Positions 43,452 to 52,902 of a DNA stretch of 64,000 bases are shown here, piece after piece (position 1 is the stretch's first letter; each line of letters begins with the position of its first letter). This DNA comes from Pandoraea anapnoica (lineage in GTDB: Bacteria; Pseudomonadota; Gammaproteobacteria; Burkholderiales; Burkholderiaceae). Location of the stretch: assembly GCF_902459765.1 (NCBI RefSeq), contig NZ_CABPSP010000017.1, forward strand, positions 90,045 through 154,044. The letters run 5' to 3'. The position numbers and the translations under genes were made by a program. A model generated the notes under the pieces. The model saw only the letters and a list, made by a program, of their open reading frames with translations. It had not been told where the DNA came from and ran no database searches.

Positions 43452-44996
43452 TCAGTCTTCGCGGCGCAGGTGCGGGAACAGCAGCACGTCGCGAATGTTC
43501 GGGCTGTCGGTGAGCAGCATGATCAGACGATCGATGCCGATGCCGCAGCCGCCCGTCGGGGGCATGCCGTACTCAAGTGCGCGAATATAGTCGGCATCGT
43601 AGTACATGGCTTCTTCGTCGCCAGCGTCCTTCTGCTCGACCTGAGCACGGAAGCGTGCAGCCTGATCTTCCGGATCGTTCAACTCCGAGAAACCGTTGGC
43701 GATTTCACGGCCCGTGATGAACAGTTCGAAGCGCTCGGTGATGCCCGGCAGCGTGTCCGAGGCGCGCGCGAGCGGCGAAACTTCCACTGGGTAATCGACG
43801 ATGAACGTCGGTTCCCACAGCTGACTCTCGGCGGTCTCTTCGAACAGCGCCAGTTGCAGCGCCCCGAGGCCTGCATTCTTGAATTGCGGGGCATCCACCT
43901 TCACGCCGTACTTGCCCAGCGCGCCGCGCACGAAATCGATATCGGCGAGTTGCGCGTCGGTGTACTCCGGTGCGTACTTGCGGATCGCTTCGACGATCGT
44001 CAGGCGATGGAACGGCTTGGACAGGTCGAGTTCGCGGCCCTGATATTCGATGGTCGCGGTGCCGAGTGCGTCGATCGCGGCACGACGGATCAGCGCTTCG
44101 GTGAAGTCCATCAGCCAACGGTAATCCGTATAGGCCGCGTAGAACTCCATCATCGTGAATTCCGGATTGTGACGCGGCGACACGCCTTCATTACGGAAGT
44201 TACGGTTGATTTCGAACACGCGCTCGAAGCCGCCGACGATCAGGCGCTTCAAATACAGCTCAGGCGCGATACGCAGATACATCTGCATGTCGAGCGCGTT
44301 GTGGTGCGTGATGAAGGGCTTGGCCGCCGCACCACCCGGGATCGGGTGCAGCATCGGCGTTTCGACTTCCATGAAGTCGGCGCTCGTCATGTACTGACGA
44401 ATCGATGCGATGGCCTTCGCGCGGGCGCGGAAGGTGTTGCGCGTTTCCGGCGACGTGATCAGATCGACGTAGCGTTGACGGTACTTCGTTTCCTGATCGG
44501 CCAGACCGTGGAACTTGTCCGGCAGGGGGCGCAGCGCCTTGGCGAGCAGTCGCAGTTCCTTTACCTTGACCGAAAGTTCGCCGGTGCGAGTGCGGAACAG
44601 CGTACCGGTTGCCGCGATGATGTCACCGATGTCCCAGCCCTTGAAGGCGGTCATCGAATCGGCACCGACGTCGTCGCGACCGATAAAGAACTGGATCTGA
44701 CCGCTGCCATCCTGCACGGTAGCGAAAGCGGCCTTGCCCATCACGCGCTTGAGCATCATGCGACCGGCTACCGACACCGCGACGGGCTCGGATTCGAGCG
44801 CTTCGTTCTCCACGCCCTGATAGCGGGCTTGCAGATCGCCAGCGTGCTGTTCGGGACGGAAGTCGTTCGGGAACGCGACGCCGCCCGCGCGGATCGCCGT
44901 CAGCTTCTCGCGACGTTCCGCGATGAGCTTGTTGTCGTCCTGCGGCAGGTCGTTGGCCTGATTGGCCGAGTCGGCCGGAGTGTTTTGATCGGTCAT
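43452..44996 (-). CDS. lysS: Lysyl-tRNA synthetase (class II)
   Basis: A 514-residue LysRS. The N-terminal OB-fold tRNA-binding domain includes [20 protein letters not shown]. Class II motif 2 falls in [20 protein letters not shown], and motif 3 is [20 protein letters not shown] near the C terminus. The ATG at 44996 ([16 protein letters not shown]) is chosen over an upstream extension that overlaps the preceding gene. It is the last gene of the leftward prfB-ivy-lysS unit, 16 nt after the lysozyme-inhibitor gene. Confidence 0.97.
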   Translation of the reverse strand: MTDQNTPADSANQANDLPQDDNKLIAERREKLTAIRAGGVAFPNDFRPEQHAGDLQARYQGVENEALESEPVAVSVAGRMMLKRVMGKAAFATVQDGSGQIQFFIGRDDVGADSMTAFKGWDIGDIIAATGTLFRTRTGELSVKVKELRLLAKALRPLPDKFHGLADQETKYRQRYVDLITSPETRNTFRARAKAIASIRQYMTSADFMEVETPMLHPIPGGAAAKPFITHHNALDMQMYLRIAPELYLKRLIVGGFERVFEINRNFRNEGVSPRHNPEFTMMEFYAAYTDYRWLMDFTEALIRRAAIDALGTATIEYQGRELDLSKPFHRLTIVEAIRKYAPEYTDAQLADIDFVRGALGKYGVKVDAPQFKNAGLGALQLALFEETAESQLWEPTFIVDYPVEVSPLARASDTLPGITERFELFITGREIANGFSELNDPEDQAARFRAQVEQKDAGDEEAMYYDADYIRALEYGMPPTGGCGIGIDRLIMLLTDSPNIRDVLLFPHLRRED

Positions 44997-45012
44997 GATG
45001 CGAACGATGAAG

Positions 45013-45492
45013 TTATTCGGTAAAACGCAGCGTGTGGAGCAGCGCATTCTTGAGCGAGCCATCGGGCGCGCCCAGCCAGATCAGTTCGGTGCGATCCTGA
45101 TGCGGGCTGGCATTGGCCGCGGCACTCGGGTCCCGCACAAACAGCGCCGCGATCGACTGCGAGCGCGGCTCATACAAAATGTGGACGTACTCGCTAGGGC
45201 AGTCGTGCGGCTTGCAGCTCTGCACCAGCAACCAAGGCTTGCCGGCGACGCTCACCCGTTGCGACGGCGTCGAGGTTCCCCCCTGACGCACCCACGCGGG
45301 CACATTGCGCGGTGCAACGATGCGTGCATAAGCGCCCGAGAAATCCGGGCGCTTGAGCAGTTCATGCAGATACGGTCCTGTCTCGGGACTCGCACCCGGT
45401 GCACCCGGCGTACTCGCCGGGGCAGCCACGGCGGCGCGCTGAAGACACAGCGCACTCACCACCCACACGGCTAGCGTGCGGACAAACGCCAT
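45013..45492 (-). CDS. Ivy-type vertebrate (C-type) lysozyme inhibitor, exported
   Basis: A 159-residue periplasmic protein. Signal peptide: [20 protein letters not shown] with cleavage near AVAA. The inhibitor loop CKPHDC, which plugs the lysozyme active site in Ivy, is intact in [20 protein letters not shown], and the late [17 protein letters not shown] also matches Ivy. It inhibits C-type lysozyme or controls endogenous lytic transglycosylases. The gene sits 3 nt after prfB and 16 nt before lysS, so it is expressed with translation genes, an unexpected setting. Confidence 0.83.
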   Translation of the reverse strand: MAFVRTLAVWVVSALCLQRAAVAAPASTPGAPGASPETGPYLHELLKRPDFSGAYARIVAPRNVPAWVRQGGTSTPSQRVSVAGKPWLLVQSCKPHDCPSEYVHILYEPRSQSIAALFVRDPSAAANASPHQDRTELIWLGAPDGSLKNALLHTLRFTE

Positions 45493-45495
45493 TCC

Positions 45496-46600
45496 TTACA
45501 CTCCCTGCTTGAGGCTCGCCGAGATGAAGTCGTCCAGGTCGCCGTCGAGCACCTTGCCGGTGTTGCCGGTTTCCACGCTGGTACGCAAATCCTTCACGCG
45601 CGACTGGTCGAGCACGTACGAGCGAATCTGGTGACCCCAACCCACATCGGTCTTGCTCGATTCGAGCTTGTCCTGCTCGGCACGGCGCTTACGCATTTCG
45701 TGTTCGAACAGACGCGAGCGGAGCATGTCCCACGCTTCGGCGCGGTTGCGGTGCTGCGAACGGTCGTTCTGGCAAGCGACGACGATGCCCGTCGGAATGT
45801 GAGTCAGACGCACGGCGGAGTCGGTCTTGTTGATGTGCTGACCACCCGCGCCCGAAGCACGATACGTGTCGGTACGCACGTCGGCCGGATTGATGTCGAT
45901 TTCGATCGAGTCATCCACTTCCGGATAGACGAACAGGCTGGCAAACGAGGTGTGACGGCCACCCGACGAGTCGAACGGCGATTTGCGCACCAGACGGTGG
46001 ACGCCGGTCTCGGTACGCAGATAGCCGTAGGCGTAGTCGCCCGTGACCTTGAGCGAGGCGCTTTTGATGCCAGCGACGTCACCGTCCGACACTTCGAGCA
46101 CTTCGGCCTTGAAGCCCTTGCGTTCGCAATAGCGGAGGTATTGGCGCAGCAGCATGCCGGCCCAGTCGTTGGCTTCGGTGCCGCCAGCGCCGGCCTGGAT
46201 GTCGATGAAGCAGTTGTTCGGGTCGGCCGGGTTGTTGAACATCCGACGGAACTCCATGTCACCCACGCGTGCGGCGAGACCCTGCGTGTCGCTTTCGAGC
46301 GCCAGGAGCGAGTCTTCATCGCCCTCGTCGCGGGCCATTTCGAACAATTCCTGCGTGTCGGAAAGGCCGGTGTCGAGCTCGGTCAGGTTGGTGACCACGC
46401 TGTCGAGCGCCTTCTTTTCCTTGCCCAGTGCCTGGGCGCGCTTGGAATCGTTCCAGATGTTGGGATCTTCGAGTTCCTTGTTGACTTCCGTCAGGCGAGC
46501 TTGCTTGACATCGAAGTCAAAGATACCCCCTGAGCTCGCCAACGCGGGTGCGCAGGTCGGCGAGCAGGGATTCGAGGGCGTTGAGGCGTTCGGCTTCCAT
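45496..46600 (-). CDS. prfB: Peptide chain release factor 2 (programmed +1 frameshift)
   Basis: RF2, 367 residues after frameshift, recognises UGA and UAA. Reading starts at the ATG at 46600 ([20 protein letters not shown]), continues 27 codons to CTT-TGA-C, then shifts +1, skipping 46519, into the frame ending at 45496. The SPF specificity tripeptide is at 207-209 (RKSPFDSSG) and the GGQ catalytic motif at 252-254 ([14 protein letters not shown]). Ala precedes the GGQ region where E. coli K-12 has Thr246. A TATAAT (46640-46635) is its likely -10. The second frame alone must not be taken as the full gene. Confidence 0.95.
46516..46531 (-). promoter_or_regulatory. prfB programmed frameshift site
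   Basis: Read on the minus strand: AGGGGG TAT CTT TGA C. An internal Shine-Dalgarno-like AGGGGG three bases before CTT-TGA-C is the classic prfB signal; the in-frame UGA makes RF2 synthesis autoregulated by RF2 level. Confidence 0.95.
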
Positions 46601-46648
46601 GAGCTAGGGCGTTTGCAAATTCGGGAAAACCGGAATTATAACGCAGCG

Positions 46649-46680
46649 AAGCCCCCGTTTCCCCCATTTTTCGGGGGCTT
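46649..46680 (-). terminator. Hairpin downstream of DUF1127, possible terminator
   Basis: AAGCCCCCG / CGGGGGCTT separated by a 14-nt loop, between the DUF1127 stop and the prfB promoter. It has no clear T-tail on the minus strand. Confidence 0.5.
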
Positions 46681-46702
46681 TTAACGACTTTCGGACAGCG
46701 GC

Positions 46703-46924
46703 CTAGCGCGACGTCTGACGCAGACCGAACGCATCGCGGGCGTAACCGACATCCGCGAGCGACGTATCGTCGAAAGCGGCGAGCGCTTCGACCTGGAGTT
46801 TCTGCTCGTAGTGCAGACGCCATTGGTCGACGGCGCGGAAGAACAGGCCGAGCGGCGTGACCGGCGCAGCAACGACCGGTGCGGTGGCGTTCAGATTGGC
46901 AGCGGCGGACAGAGGGCGGTACAT
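46703..46924 (-). CDS. DUF1127 small protein
   Basis: A 73-residue protein. The C-terminal ~45 residues, LFFRAVDQWRLHYEQKLQVE plus LAAFDDTSLADVGYARDAFG, match the DUF1127 (YjiS-like) domain with its conserved L-x-D-I-G-type turn. Such small Arg-rich proteins bind RNA or affect phosphate and stress physiology in other bacteria; the role here is unknown. Transcribed divergently from the LysR gene at 47154 across 229 bp. Confidence 0.82.
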   Translation of the reverse strand: MYRPLSAAANLNATAPVVAAPVTPLGLFFRAVDQWRLHYEQKLQVEALAAFDDTSLADVGYARDAFGLRQTSR

Positions 46925-47032
46925 GATGTGATTTCCTTCACGGGGCGCGGTGTGCTGGCCGGAGACGGGATGTCATGGCAGACGTCGCATTAGGGATAAC
47001 CCGAAGCTTATTCCTTTCTCATGCGCTAAAAA

Positions 47033-47074
47033 AGTGAATTGTTTAGCTGATTTTGTTCACTATTATTGAAGTGA
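47033..47074. promoter_or_regulatory. Repeated TTCACT/AGTGAA half-sites in DUF1127-LysR gap
   Basis: AGTGAA (47033-47038), TTCACT (47056-47061) and AAGTGA (47069-47074) lie in a markedly AT-rich stretch. The right pair forms TCACT-N8-AGTGA. Such dyads fit an LTTR recognition and activation site for the adjacent LysR protein. Confidence 0.45.
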
Positions 47075-47153
47075 CGTTGCGACTCGCTTAACATTCGGCA
47101 TCGTGTGAATGCCTACCCGCTTCCTAGCTGCTTCTTGCACCCGGAGCTTCCTC

Positions 47154-48050
47154 ATGGACTTTCTGCAACTTCAGACCTTCAAGGCCATCGTCGACGAAGG
47201 CAGCGTGCTGGGGGCCGCCGAAGCGTTGCACTGCGTTCAGTCGAACGTGACGGCCCGCATCCGCTCGCTGGAACACGCCGTGGGCGTGAAGCTCTTCCAT
47301 CGTCAGGGACGCCGTCTGCAACTTACGCCAAGCGGACGTACGCTGCTTGGTTACGCCGACCGGATTCTGGCGTTATCGCGCGAGGCGAGCGCTGCGCTCA
47401 ATCCGGCAAACGAGCCGTCCGGCGACTTCTCACTGGGCGCGATCGAATCGTCCGCCACCTCGCGACTGCCAGCCGTGCTCGCGCGCTTCCATGCGGCTTA
47501 TCCGAAAGTGCGCCTGAATCTGGTGACGGACACATCGTTGAATCTGCTCGACGAAATTCAGCACGGCCGCGTCGACGCTGCACTGATTGCGGGTACCGCG
47601 TGCCTGGAGGCGCAGGCGCAGATGTCGGTCGTGGCCGACGAGATCTACCGGGAACCGATCGTGCTGGTCGCGCCCGCGCGCGCAGGGCGGGTTCACGAAG
47701 CGGCCGATCTCTCGGGCGCGACATTGCTCATGTGGCCGTCGGGCTGTCCGTATCGCGGCACGATGGAGCAATGGCTCGCCGCGAATGCGGTCACGCCGGG
47801 GCGCATCCTCAGCTATGGTAGCTACGCAACCATCGTGGCTTGTGTCGGTGCGGGGGTCGGCTATTCGCTGGTGCCGCGCGGGATTTACCTGCGTTATCGT
47901 CAGGAGGCGAACATCGTCGGTCATGCGATGGAAGACCTCGCGGCGGTGCCGAACTTCTTCGTTCGCCATCGAGGCGTCGAGGTCCATCCGGCACGCGAAG
48001 CGTTTTTGCGCGTGATGCGTGAATACGTCGCAGAGGCGCAGCCCGCTTAA
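47154..48050 (+). CDS. LysR-family transcriptional regulator
   Basis: A 298-residue LTTR with winged helix MDFLQLQTFKAIVDEGSVLG, then AAEALHCVQSNVTARIRSLE, and an effector domain with the usual mixed alpha/beta pattern (YPKVRLNLVTDTSLNLLDEI). The ATG at 47154 has GGAG upstream; 15 further in-frame codons are excluded because they precede the conserved N terminus. It faces DUF1127 divergently. The decayed TonB-receptor fragment lies 87 bp downstream, which could once have been its target. Confidence 0.9.
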   Translation: MDFLQLQTFKAIVDEGSVLGAAEALHCVQSNVTARIRSLEHAVGVKLFHRQGRRLQLTPSGRTLLGYADRILALSREASAALNPANEPSGDFSLGAIESSATSRLPAVLARFHAAYPKVRLNLVTDTSLNLLDEIQHGRVDAALIAGTACLEAQAQMSVVADEIYREPIVLVAPARAGRVHEAADLSGATLLMWPSGCPYRGTMEQWLAANAVTPGRILSYGSYATIVACVGAGVGYSLVPRGIYLRYRQEANIVGHAMEDLAAVPNFFVRHRGVEVHPAREAFLRVMREYVAEAQPA

Positions 48051-48137
48051 ATACGTAACCTTGCGCACTTCTCGCGATACGGGAAGTGCGGCCACCTCGA
48101 TTGCGTAAAGGGAGTGCTCAAATGTTAATGCGTCTCA

Positions 48138-48548
48138 TTGGTATTTGATTTGGGCATTTCGCAGATGGTCACTTCTCCGCCGTGGCGGCATGCCGTCGAT
48201 CTCGATGGGTTGTCGATGGTGCGTGGCATACAGCAGGCGAACGGCCAGATCACTGACGCATGGAACGTATTCGCGGGCTACACCTTCAACACGACGAAAT
48301 ATCTCGCCGACGCCACTTCGCAAGGCCAGTCGTTCGCCGACTTTGCACCGCGTCACCTGTTCCGCTTGTGGACGAACTACGAGCTGCCATTCGACGGCCG
48401 TCGCTGGGGCGTGGGGGCGGGGCTAATCGGCTTGCCGACGGCGTCGGCACAGGTACCCGCACAAGCAACACAGGTTGCGGTGCAGAACGTGTGCCGTCAG
48501 ACATCCGCGAACGCCGTGCTGCGGGGGACGTACCAACTGGCAGGGTAG
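48138..48548 (+). pseudogene. Remnant of a TonB-dependent siderophore receptor (beta-barrel fragment)
   Basis: About 110 residues read like the late barrel of a TonB-dependent receptor: AWNVFAGYTFNTTKYLADAT, SFADFAPRHLFRLWTNYELP and RRWGVGAGLIG correspond to the conserved 'GYTYT' and 'PRHLFRLWT-Y' strands of FpvA/FhuE-like siderophore receptors. The plug, signal peptide and most of the barrel are absent on the left, and the frame stops with TAG before the final strands and terminal aromatic residue. No ribosome site. The fragment is flanked by ordinary genes, so deletion, not sequencing error alone, is likely. Confidence 0.75.
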
Positions 48549-48692
48549 GGACATTGCGCATCGAACTGGCGCTGACGTCGCGCGAGGGCACGTCGTCGCG
48601 ACAATTGCAGGGTTGGGCGCAGGCGATGCGCGCGATCGTGCTGACAGGCCAGCGTGTGATGGGGCCAAAGCACGTCGCGGCGAAACGGGTGT

Positions 48693-50390
48693 TCAGCCCT
48701 GAGCGTGCTCGATGATCATCTGCACACGAGATACGCCATTGAAGGTGTCCGCAGCCAAGCGATAGGCGAATTGTGCGCGGCTTGGCAATGTGTCGGCGTG
48801 ATTGAACCAGATCGCGTTGAAGCGCATGCGGCCCCGTCCGAGTTGCAGCTTCAGATGCTTGTCTTTCAGGATAGCCTGCGAGAGCACATCGAACTCGCCG
48901 GAGAACACGGGCGGGGGAAAGCCCTGCCCCCAGACTTGCGCGTCGAGCATGGCGACGAAGGGCGGGACGAAGCAATCGTCACCGATGTCGCCGTCGGTTT
49001 CTATGACACGGGAGAGCGTCTTCTCGTCGAGCCATTCCTGTCCGACGCCTTCGAACGCAGCCTGAAAACGCGGCAGGGCGTCGGCCGCGATCGTAAGACC
49101 GGCCGCCATCGCGTGGCCACCGAACTTGCCGATCAGACCGGGCTCGCGTTTGGTGACGAGGTCGAGCGCGTCGCGCAAGTGGAAGCCGGGGATCGAGCGT
49201 CCGGATCCTTTGATCTGGCCGTCGTCCCCCGGAGCGAACACGATGGTTGGACGGTAGAACTTCTCTTTGAGGCGGGCCGCCACGATACCGATCACGCCTT
49301 GATGCCACGTTTCGTTAAACGCGCAAAGCGTGGTCGCAGCGCGTGGATCGAAACGCGCCAGATCGGCCAGCGCTTCCTGTTGCATGCCGGCTTCGATTTC
49401 GCGACGCTCGCGATTCATCGCGTCGAGTTCCTGCGCAAGCGTCCAGGCGCGGGCGTCGTCGTCCGTCAGCAGACATTCGATGCCGAGCGACATATCTGCG
49501 AGGCGTCCGGCGGCGTTCAGTCGTGGGCCCAGACCGAAGCCGAGATCGAAACTCCCGGCCTGCCGTGCATTGCGGGCGGCCGCGCGAAAGAGGGCATTGA
49601 TGCCGGGGTGCATCCGCCCGGCGCGCATGCGAGAAAGGCCCTGTGCCACCAGAATGCGGTTGTTGGTGTCGAGCTTGACCACGTCGGCGACGGTGCCCAA
49701 CGCGACGAGGTCCAGTAACGTATCCAGCCGCGGTTGTTCGCGAGCGTCGAAAGCGCCACGTCCCCGCAACTCGGCTCGCAACGCCAGTAGTACGTAAAAC
49801 ATCACGCCGACGCCGGCCAGATTCTTGCTGGGAAACTCACAGCCCGGCTGATTCGGGTTGACGATGCACCGCGCGTTGGGTAGTTCGCTGCCGGGCAAGT
49901 GGTGGTCGGTGACCACGACTTCGATGCCAAGCAGTTGTGCGGCGGCCACGCCATCGAGGCTGGCGATGCCGTTGTCGACGGTAATCAGAACATCCGGCGG
50001 ACCTTGTTTGCTGCGTGCGGCGAGCGTCACGATTTCCGGTGTGAGTCCGTAACCGTATTCGAAGCGGTTCGGCACCAGATACTCGACGTTCGCGCCAAAC
50101 ATGCGCAGCCCGCGTACGGCTACGGCGCAAGCCGTCGCCCCATCGCAGTCATAGTCGGCCACGACGAGCATGCGCTTGCCTGCGGCGATGGCGTCCGCGA
50201 GAAAGACGGCCGCCTCTTGCGCGCCCTTGAGCCGCGTGGGCGGAATCAGGCGAGCGAGGGCGGTTTCGGTCTCGGTGCTTTCGACCACGCCGCGCGAGGC
50301 GAACAGGCGTGCCAGCACGGGGTGGACGCCGTCACGCGAGAGTGTGTCGGCGGTTGTCTCGTCGACGAGACGGGTGACGATGTCGGTCAT
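48693..50390 (-). CDS. recJ: Single-stranded-DNA-specific exonuclease RecJ
   Basis: A 565-residue 5'-3' ssDNA exonuclease used in recombination and mismatch repair. DHH-family motifs are present: motif I VVADYDCDGATACAV (about 76-90), motif III VVTDHHLPG, and the DHHA1 segment GKFGGHAMAAGLTIA, plus a C-terminal OB-fold. It begins with an ATGA overlap at the end of the RpfE-like gene, so translation is coupled. Terminates next to the receptor remnant on the opposite strand. Confidence 0.96.
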   Translation of the reverse strand: MTDIVTRLVDETTADTLSRDGVHPVLARLFASRGVVESTETETALARLIPPTRLKGAQEAAVFLADAIAAGKRMLVVADYDCDGATACAVAVRGLRMFGANVEYLVPNRFEYGYGLTPEIVTLAARSKQGPPDVLITVDNGIASLDGVAAAQLLGIEVVVTDHHLPGSELPNARCIVNPNQPGCEFPSKNLAGVGVMFYVLLALRAELRGRGAFDAREQPRLDTLLDLVALGTVADVVKLDTNNRILVAQGLSRMRAGRMHPGINALFRAAARNARQAGSFDLGFGLGPRLNAAGRLADMSLGIECLLTDDDARAWTLAQELDAMNRERREIEAGMQQEALADLARFDPRAATTLCAFNETWHQGVIGIVAARLKEKFYRPTIVFAPGDDGQIKGSGRSIPGFHLRDALDLVTKREPGLIGKFGGHAMAAGLTIAADALPRFQAAFEGVGQEWLDEKTLSRVIETDGDIGDDCFVPPFVAMLDAQVWGQGFPPPVFSGEFDVLSQAILKDKHLKLQLGRGRMRFNAIWFNHADTLPSRAQFAYRLAADTFNGVSRVQMIIEHAQG

Positions 50391-51466
50391 GCCACTTCCT
50401 CACCCAGCCGGGCCAGCGGCACCATGCGTGCGGTGAGTCCCTGGCGACGCCAGAACTTGCGCAGGTCGCCGCTACGGGCGCGAAGGGTCACAGAGTGGCT
50501 GTCGCCACACAGCGTGAGCGCGACTTCACGCGCTTGCCCTTTTTGCAGGCGCTCCAACGCCGGTGCCAGCCAGCGACGGTCGAGGTCGACGAGGGCGTCG
50601 CGCCAGCGCGCCCAGTCTTCCACCAGGAAATACGATGTCAGGGTGTCGATCTGTATCAGTGTGCGGCCGTCGGCCGCGTCGATACCCGCTGACGTGGGGT
50701 GTAGCGCGATCTGCATATGGTTCGCCAGTCCGCGCGTGGCGGGGGCGTCGGCCAATACCGTGACGCACGGACGATTCATGCGGGGCGCGGCAATGCGCTG
50801 ACCTCCACCGAACAGCCAGATCGCGTTCACGGGCGGCAGGCCACGCGCTTCGCGGGCCTGATTGGCCGGGTGGTCGTACCAGGCCATCTGCACTTCGTTT
50901 TGCCACTTGCGCCACGTCAGTTCGGCCTTGCCCTGAGGCAGCCAGATGTCGACGTTACGCCCGGCGGCGCGCGCAGGCGATGCCGTGAGAAGGTCGCCCA
51001 GCGTGGGGGCACTCAGATACCACCGGTCGGGGCGCGGTGCGATCAACTCGCCGCCTTCTTCTGCGAACAGTGCGTGTGCGGTCGCGAAAAGGGCAGCAGA
51101 TTCCTCCGCGCTCAATTCCAGTTCGGCCGGATCCGTCAGCACGAGATGGTCGGTGGCGATGTGGATGTGGGCGGGTTGCGCGCAGTACCAGAACCGGGTG
51201 TCGAGTGCGCCGCTATCGTCAAACAGCATGAACGGCGCGAGTGGCGCGCGCGCGGGGCCGCCGGGCAGCCCGAAAGCGTCGGCGAGCCAGCGTTCGTGCG
51301 GCAGCGTGGGGACAAACGGGTCTTCCGGCACGTCCTGCGCCGACTGGACGCCGCGCGCGAGCAACTTTTCGAGCGCGGGCAACTCCAATTCGGCCAGCAG
51401 TGCGGGCAAATGGGCCGACGCGGGGAGCGCGAACGGCAAGAGAAAGTGCAGGGCAGGTGTATCCAT
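50387..51466 (-). CDS. RpfE-like protein upstream of recJ
   Basis: A 359-residue soluble protein (MDTPALHFLLPFALPASAHL, PALLAELELPALEKLLARGV). Proteins of this type are annotated RpfE-type regulatory or phosphoglycerate-mutase-related proteins (PF-unassigned here) and usually sit next to recJ, as in the Xanthomonas rpf region. The motif AIWLFGGGQRIAAPRMNRP with LADAPATRGLA is the best conserved segment. It overlaps recJ by 4 nt. The function is unknown; no evidence of signalling. The ATG at 51466 is chosen because 81 upstream in-frame codons are Arg/Pro-rich and run across the lolC promoter region. Confidence 0.75.
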   Translation of the reverse strand: MDTPALHFLLPFALPASAHLPALLAELELPALEKLLARGVQSAQDVPEDPFVPTLPHERWLADAFGLPGGPARAPLAPFMLFDDSGALDTRFWYCAQPAHIHIATDHLVLTDPAELELSAEESAALFATAHALFAEEGGELIAPRPDRWYLSAPTLGDLLTASPARAAGRNVDIWLPQGKAELTWRKWQNEVQMAWYDHPANQAREARGLPPVNAIWLFGGGQRIAAPRMNRPCVTVLADAPATRGLANHMQIALHPTSAGIDAADGRTLIQIDTLTSYFLVEDWARWRDALVDLDRRWLAPALERLQKGQAREVALTLCGDSHSVTLRARSGDLRKFWRRQGLTARMVPLARLGEEVA

Positions 51467-51513
51467 GTCGAGGCGAATTGTATGGCAAACTTCGCGCTGG
51501 CAGTTGGGTGACC

Positions 51514-51537
51514 CTGACGTCAGGTACGGAACGTACC
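51514..51537. promoter_or_regulatory. Adjacent palindromes in lolC/RpfE-like divergent gap
   Basis: CTGACGTCAG (51514-51523) is a perfect 10-bp palindrome. It shares its last base with GGTACG-GAA-CGTACC (51523-51537). They lie in the 182-bp gap between the divergent RpfE-like and lolC genes. Possible dimer-binding operators; no regulator is proposed. Confidence 0.4.
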
Positions 51538-51648
51538 ATTCACCGCGCCGGGCAGGGGCCGGGGGCGGAGTTTGGGTACTGGACCCGCGCGGGTGCAAAC
51601 CTGCGCCGGTACGCTCCGATCGATCCTTATCAAGAATCAGGAATCCGT

Positions 51649-52902
51649 TTGAAATTCCCATACGAATGGCAGATCGGCTGGCGCTACACGCGCACCGGCA
51701 AGCGATCATCCGGCAACGGTTTCATTTCCTTTATCTCTTTCATCTCCATGGCCGGCATTGCGCTGGGCGTGGCAGCGCTCATTGTGGTGCTCTCGGTGAT
51801 GAACGGCTTTCAGAAGGAAGTTCGGGACCGCATGCTCTCCGTGCTGGCGCACATCGAGGTCTTCGCGGTCGACGGCAATCTGCCGGACTGGCAGCGTACG
51901 GCCGCCGAGGCGTTGCAAAACAAGAACGTCATTGCGGCTGCGCCTTATGTGGGTGAGCAGGCCATGCTCACGCGCGACGACAACGTGCGCGGCGTGGTGT
52001 TGCGCGGCATCGTCCCGAGTGAGGAAGCGAAGGTCTCCGACCTCGGTAAGCAGATTACGGACGGCACCCTGAATAACCTGACGCCGGGCAGCTTCGGCAT
52101 CGTGCTCGGGCGAGAGCTGGCGCGGGCGCTGGGCGTGAGCATCGGCGACAAGATCACGCTCGTGGCCCCTCAGGGGACGATCACGCCCGCAGGCGTGTTA
52201 CCGCGCGTGAAGCAATTCACCGTGGTCGCGATCTTCACGGCCGGGCATTACGAATATGACAGTTCGCTGGCGCTGATCGACCTGCATGACGCGGAAACAC
52301 TATTCAGACTCGACGGCCCGACGGGCGTGCGTCTGAAAATTCAGGACATGGAGCAGGCGCCGCTCGTGGCGCGCGAACTGGCCAAGTCGCTCTCGGGCAA
52401 CATGTGGGTGCGCGACTGGACCCAGCAGAACAAGAACTGGTTCGTGGCGGTGCAGACGGAAAAGCGCATGATGTTCATCATCCTGACGCTCATCATCGCG
52501 GTTGCTGCATTCAACCTGGTGTCGTCGCTGGTGATGACGGTGACCGACAAATACGCAGACATTGCCATTTTGCGAACGCTTGGCGCGCAGCCCGGCTCGA
52601 TCATGAAGATCTTCATCGTGCAGGGCGTGACGATCGGTTTTGCCGGGGCGTTGCTCGGTGTCGGCCTCGGTTGTCTGATTTCGGTGAATATCGGGACGAT
52701 CGTGCCGTTCATCGAGCGTTTGTTGGGGATTCACTTCCTGCCGCAAGACATTTACTTCATTTCCGAATTGCCCTCGGATCTGCAATCGTCCGACGTGATC
52801 CGTATCGGGGTGATCTCCTTCATCCTCTCGGCGCTTGCGACGATCTATCCGAGCTGGCGTGCCTCGCGCGTCAAACCGGCGGAGGCCCTGCGCTATGAGT
52901 AA
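51649..52902 (+). CDS. lolC: Lipoprotein-releasing ABC transporter permease (LolC/E type)
   Basis: A 417-residue inner-membrane permease of the Lol system that extracts lipoproteins from the inner membrane for LolA. It has four membrane segments, the first [20 protein letters not shown], then a large periplasmic MacB-like domain, then three at the C terminus, ending [12 protein letters not shown]. The start is a TTG at 51649 with CAGGA upstream ([15 protein letters not shown]); an ATG is not available in that region. The 3' end overlaps lolD by 8 nt. Only one permease gene is present, so it presumably forms a homodimer. Confidence 0.92.
   Translation: MKFPYEWQIGWRYTRTGKRSSGNGFISFISFISMAGIALGVAALIVVLSVMNGFQKEVRDRMLSVLAHIEVFAVDGNLPDWQRTAAEALQNKNVIAAAPYVGEQAMLTRDDNVRGVVLRGIVPSEEAKVSDLGKQITDGTLNNLTPGSFGIVLGRELARALGVSIGDKITLVAPQGTITPAGVLPRVKQFTVVAIFTAGHYEYDSSLALIDLHDAETLFRLDGPTGVRLKIQDMEQAPLVARELAKSLSGNMWVRDWTQQNKNWFVAVQTEKRMMFIILTLIIAVAAFNLVSSLVMTVTDKYADIAILRTLGAQPGSIMKIFIVQGVTIGFAGALLGVGLGCLISVNIGTIVPFIERLLGIHFLPQDIYFISELPSDLQSSDVIRIGVISFILSALATIYPSWRASRVKPAEALRYE

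Noticed and set aside
43470-45023. 517-codon frame antisense to lysS
   Set aside because: lysS motifs are complete on the other strand; the antisense product has no family features.
48260-48715. 151-codon frame across the receptor remnant and the recJ end
   Set aside because: Overlaps recJ and the in-frame receptor similarity; Arg/Thr-rich without motifs.
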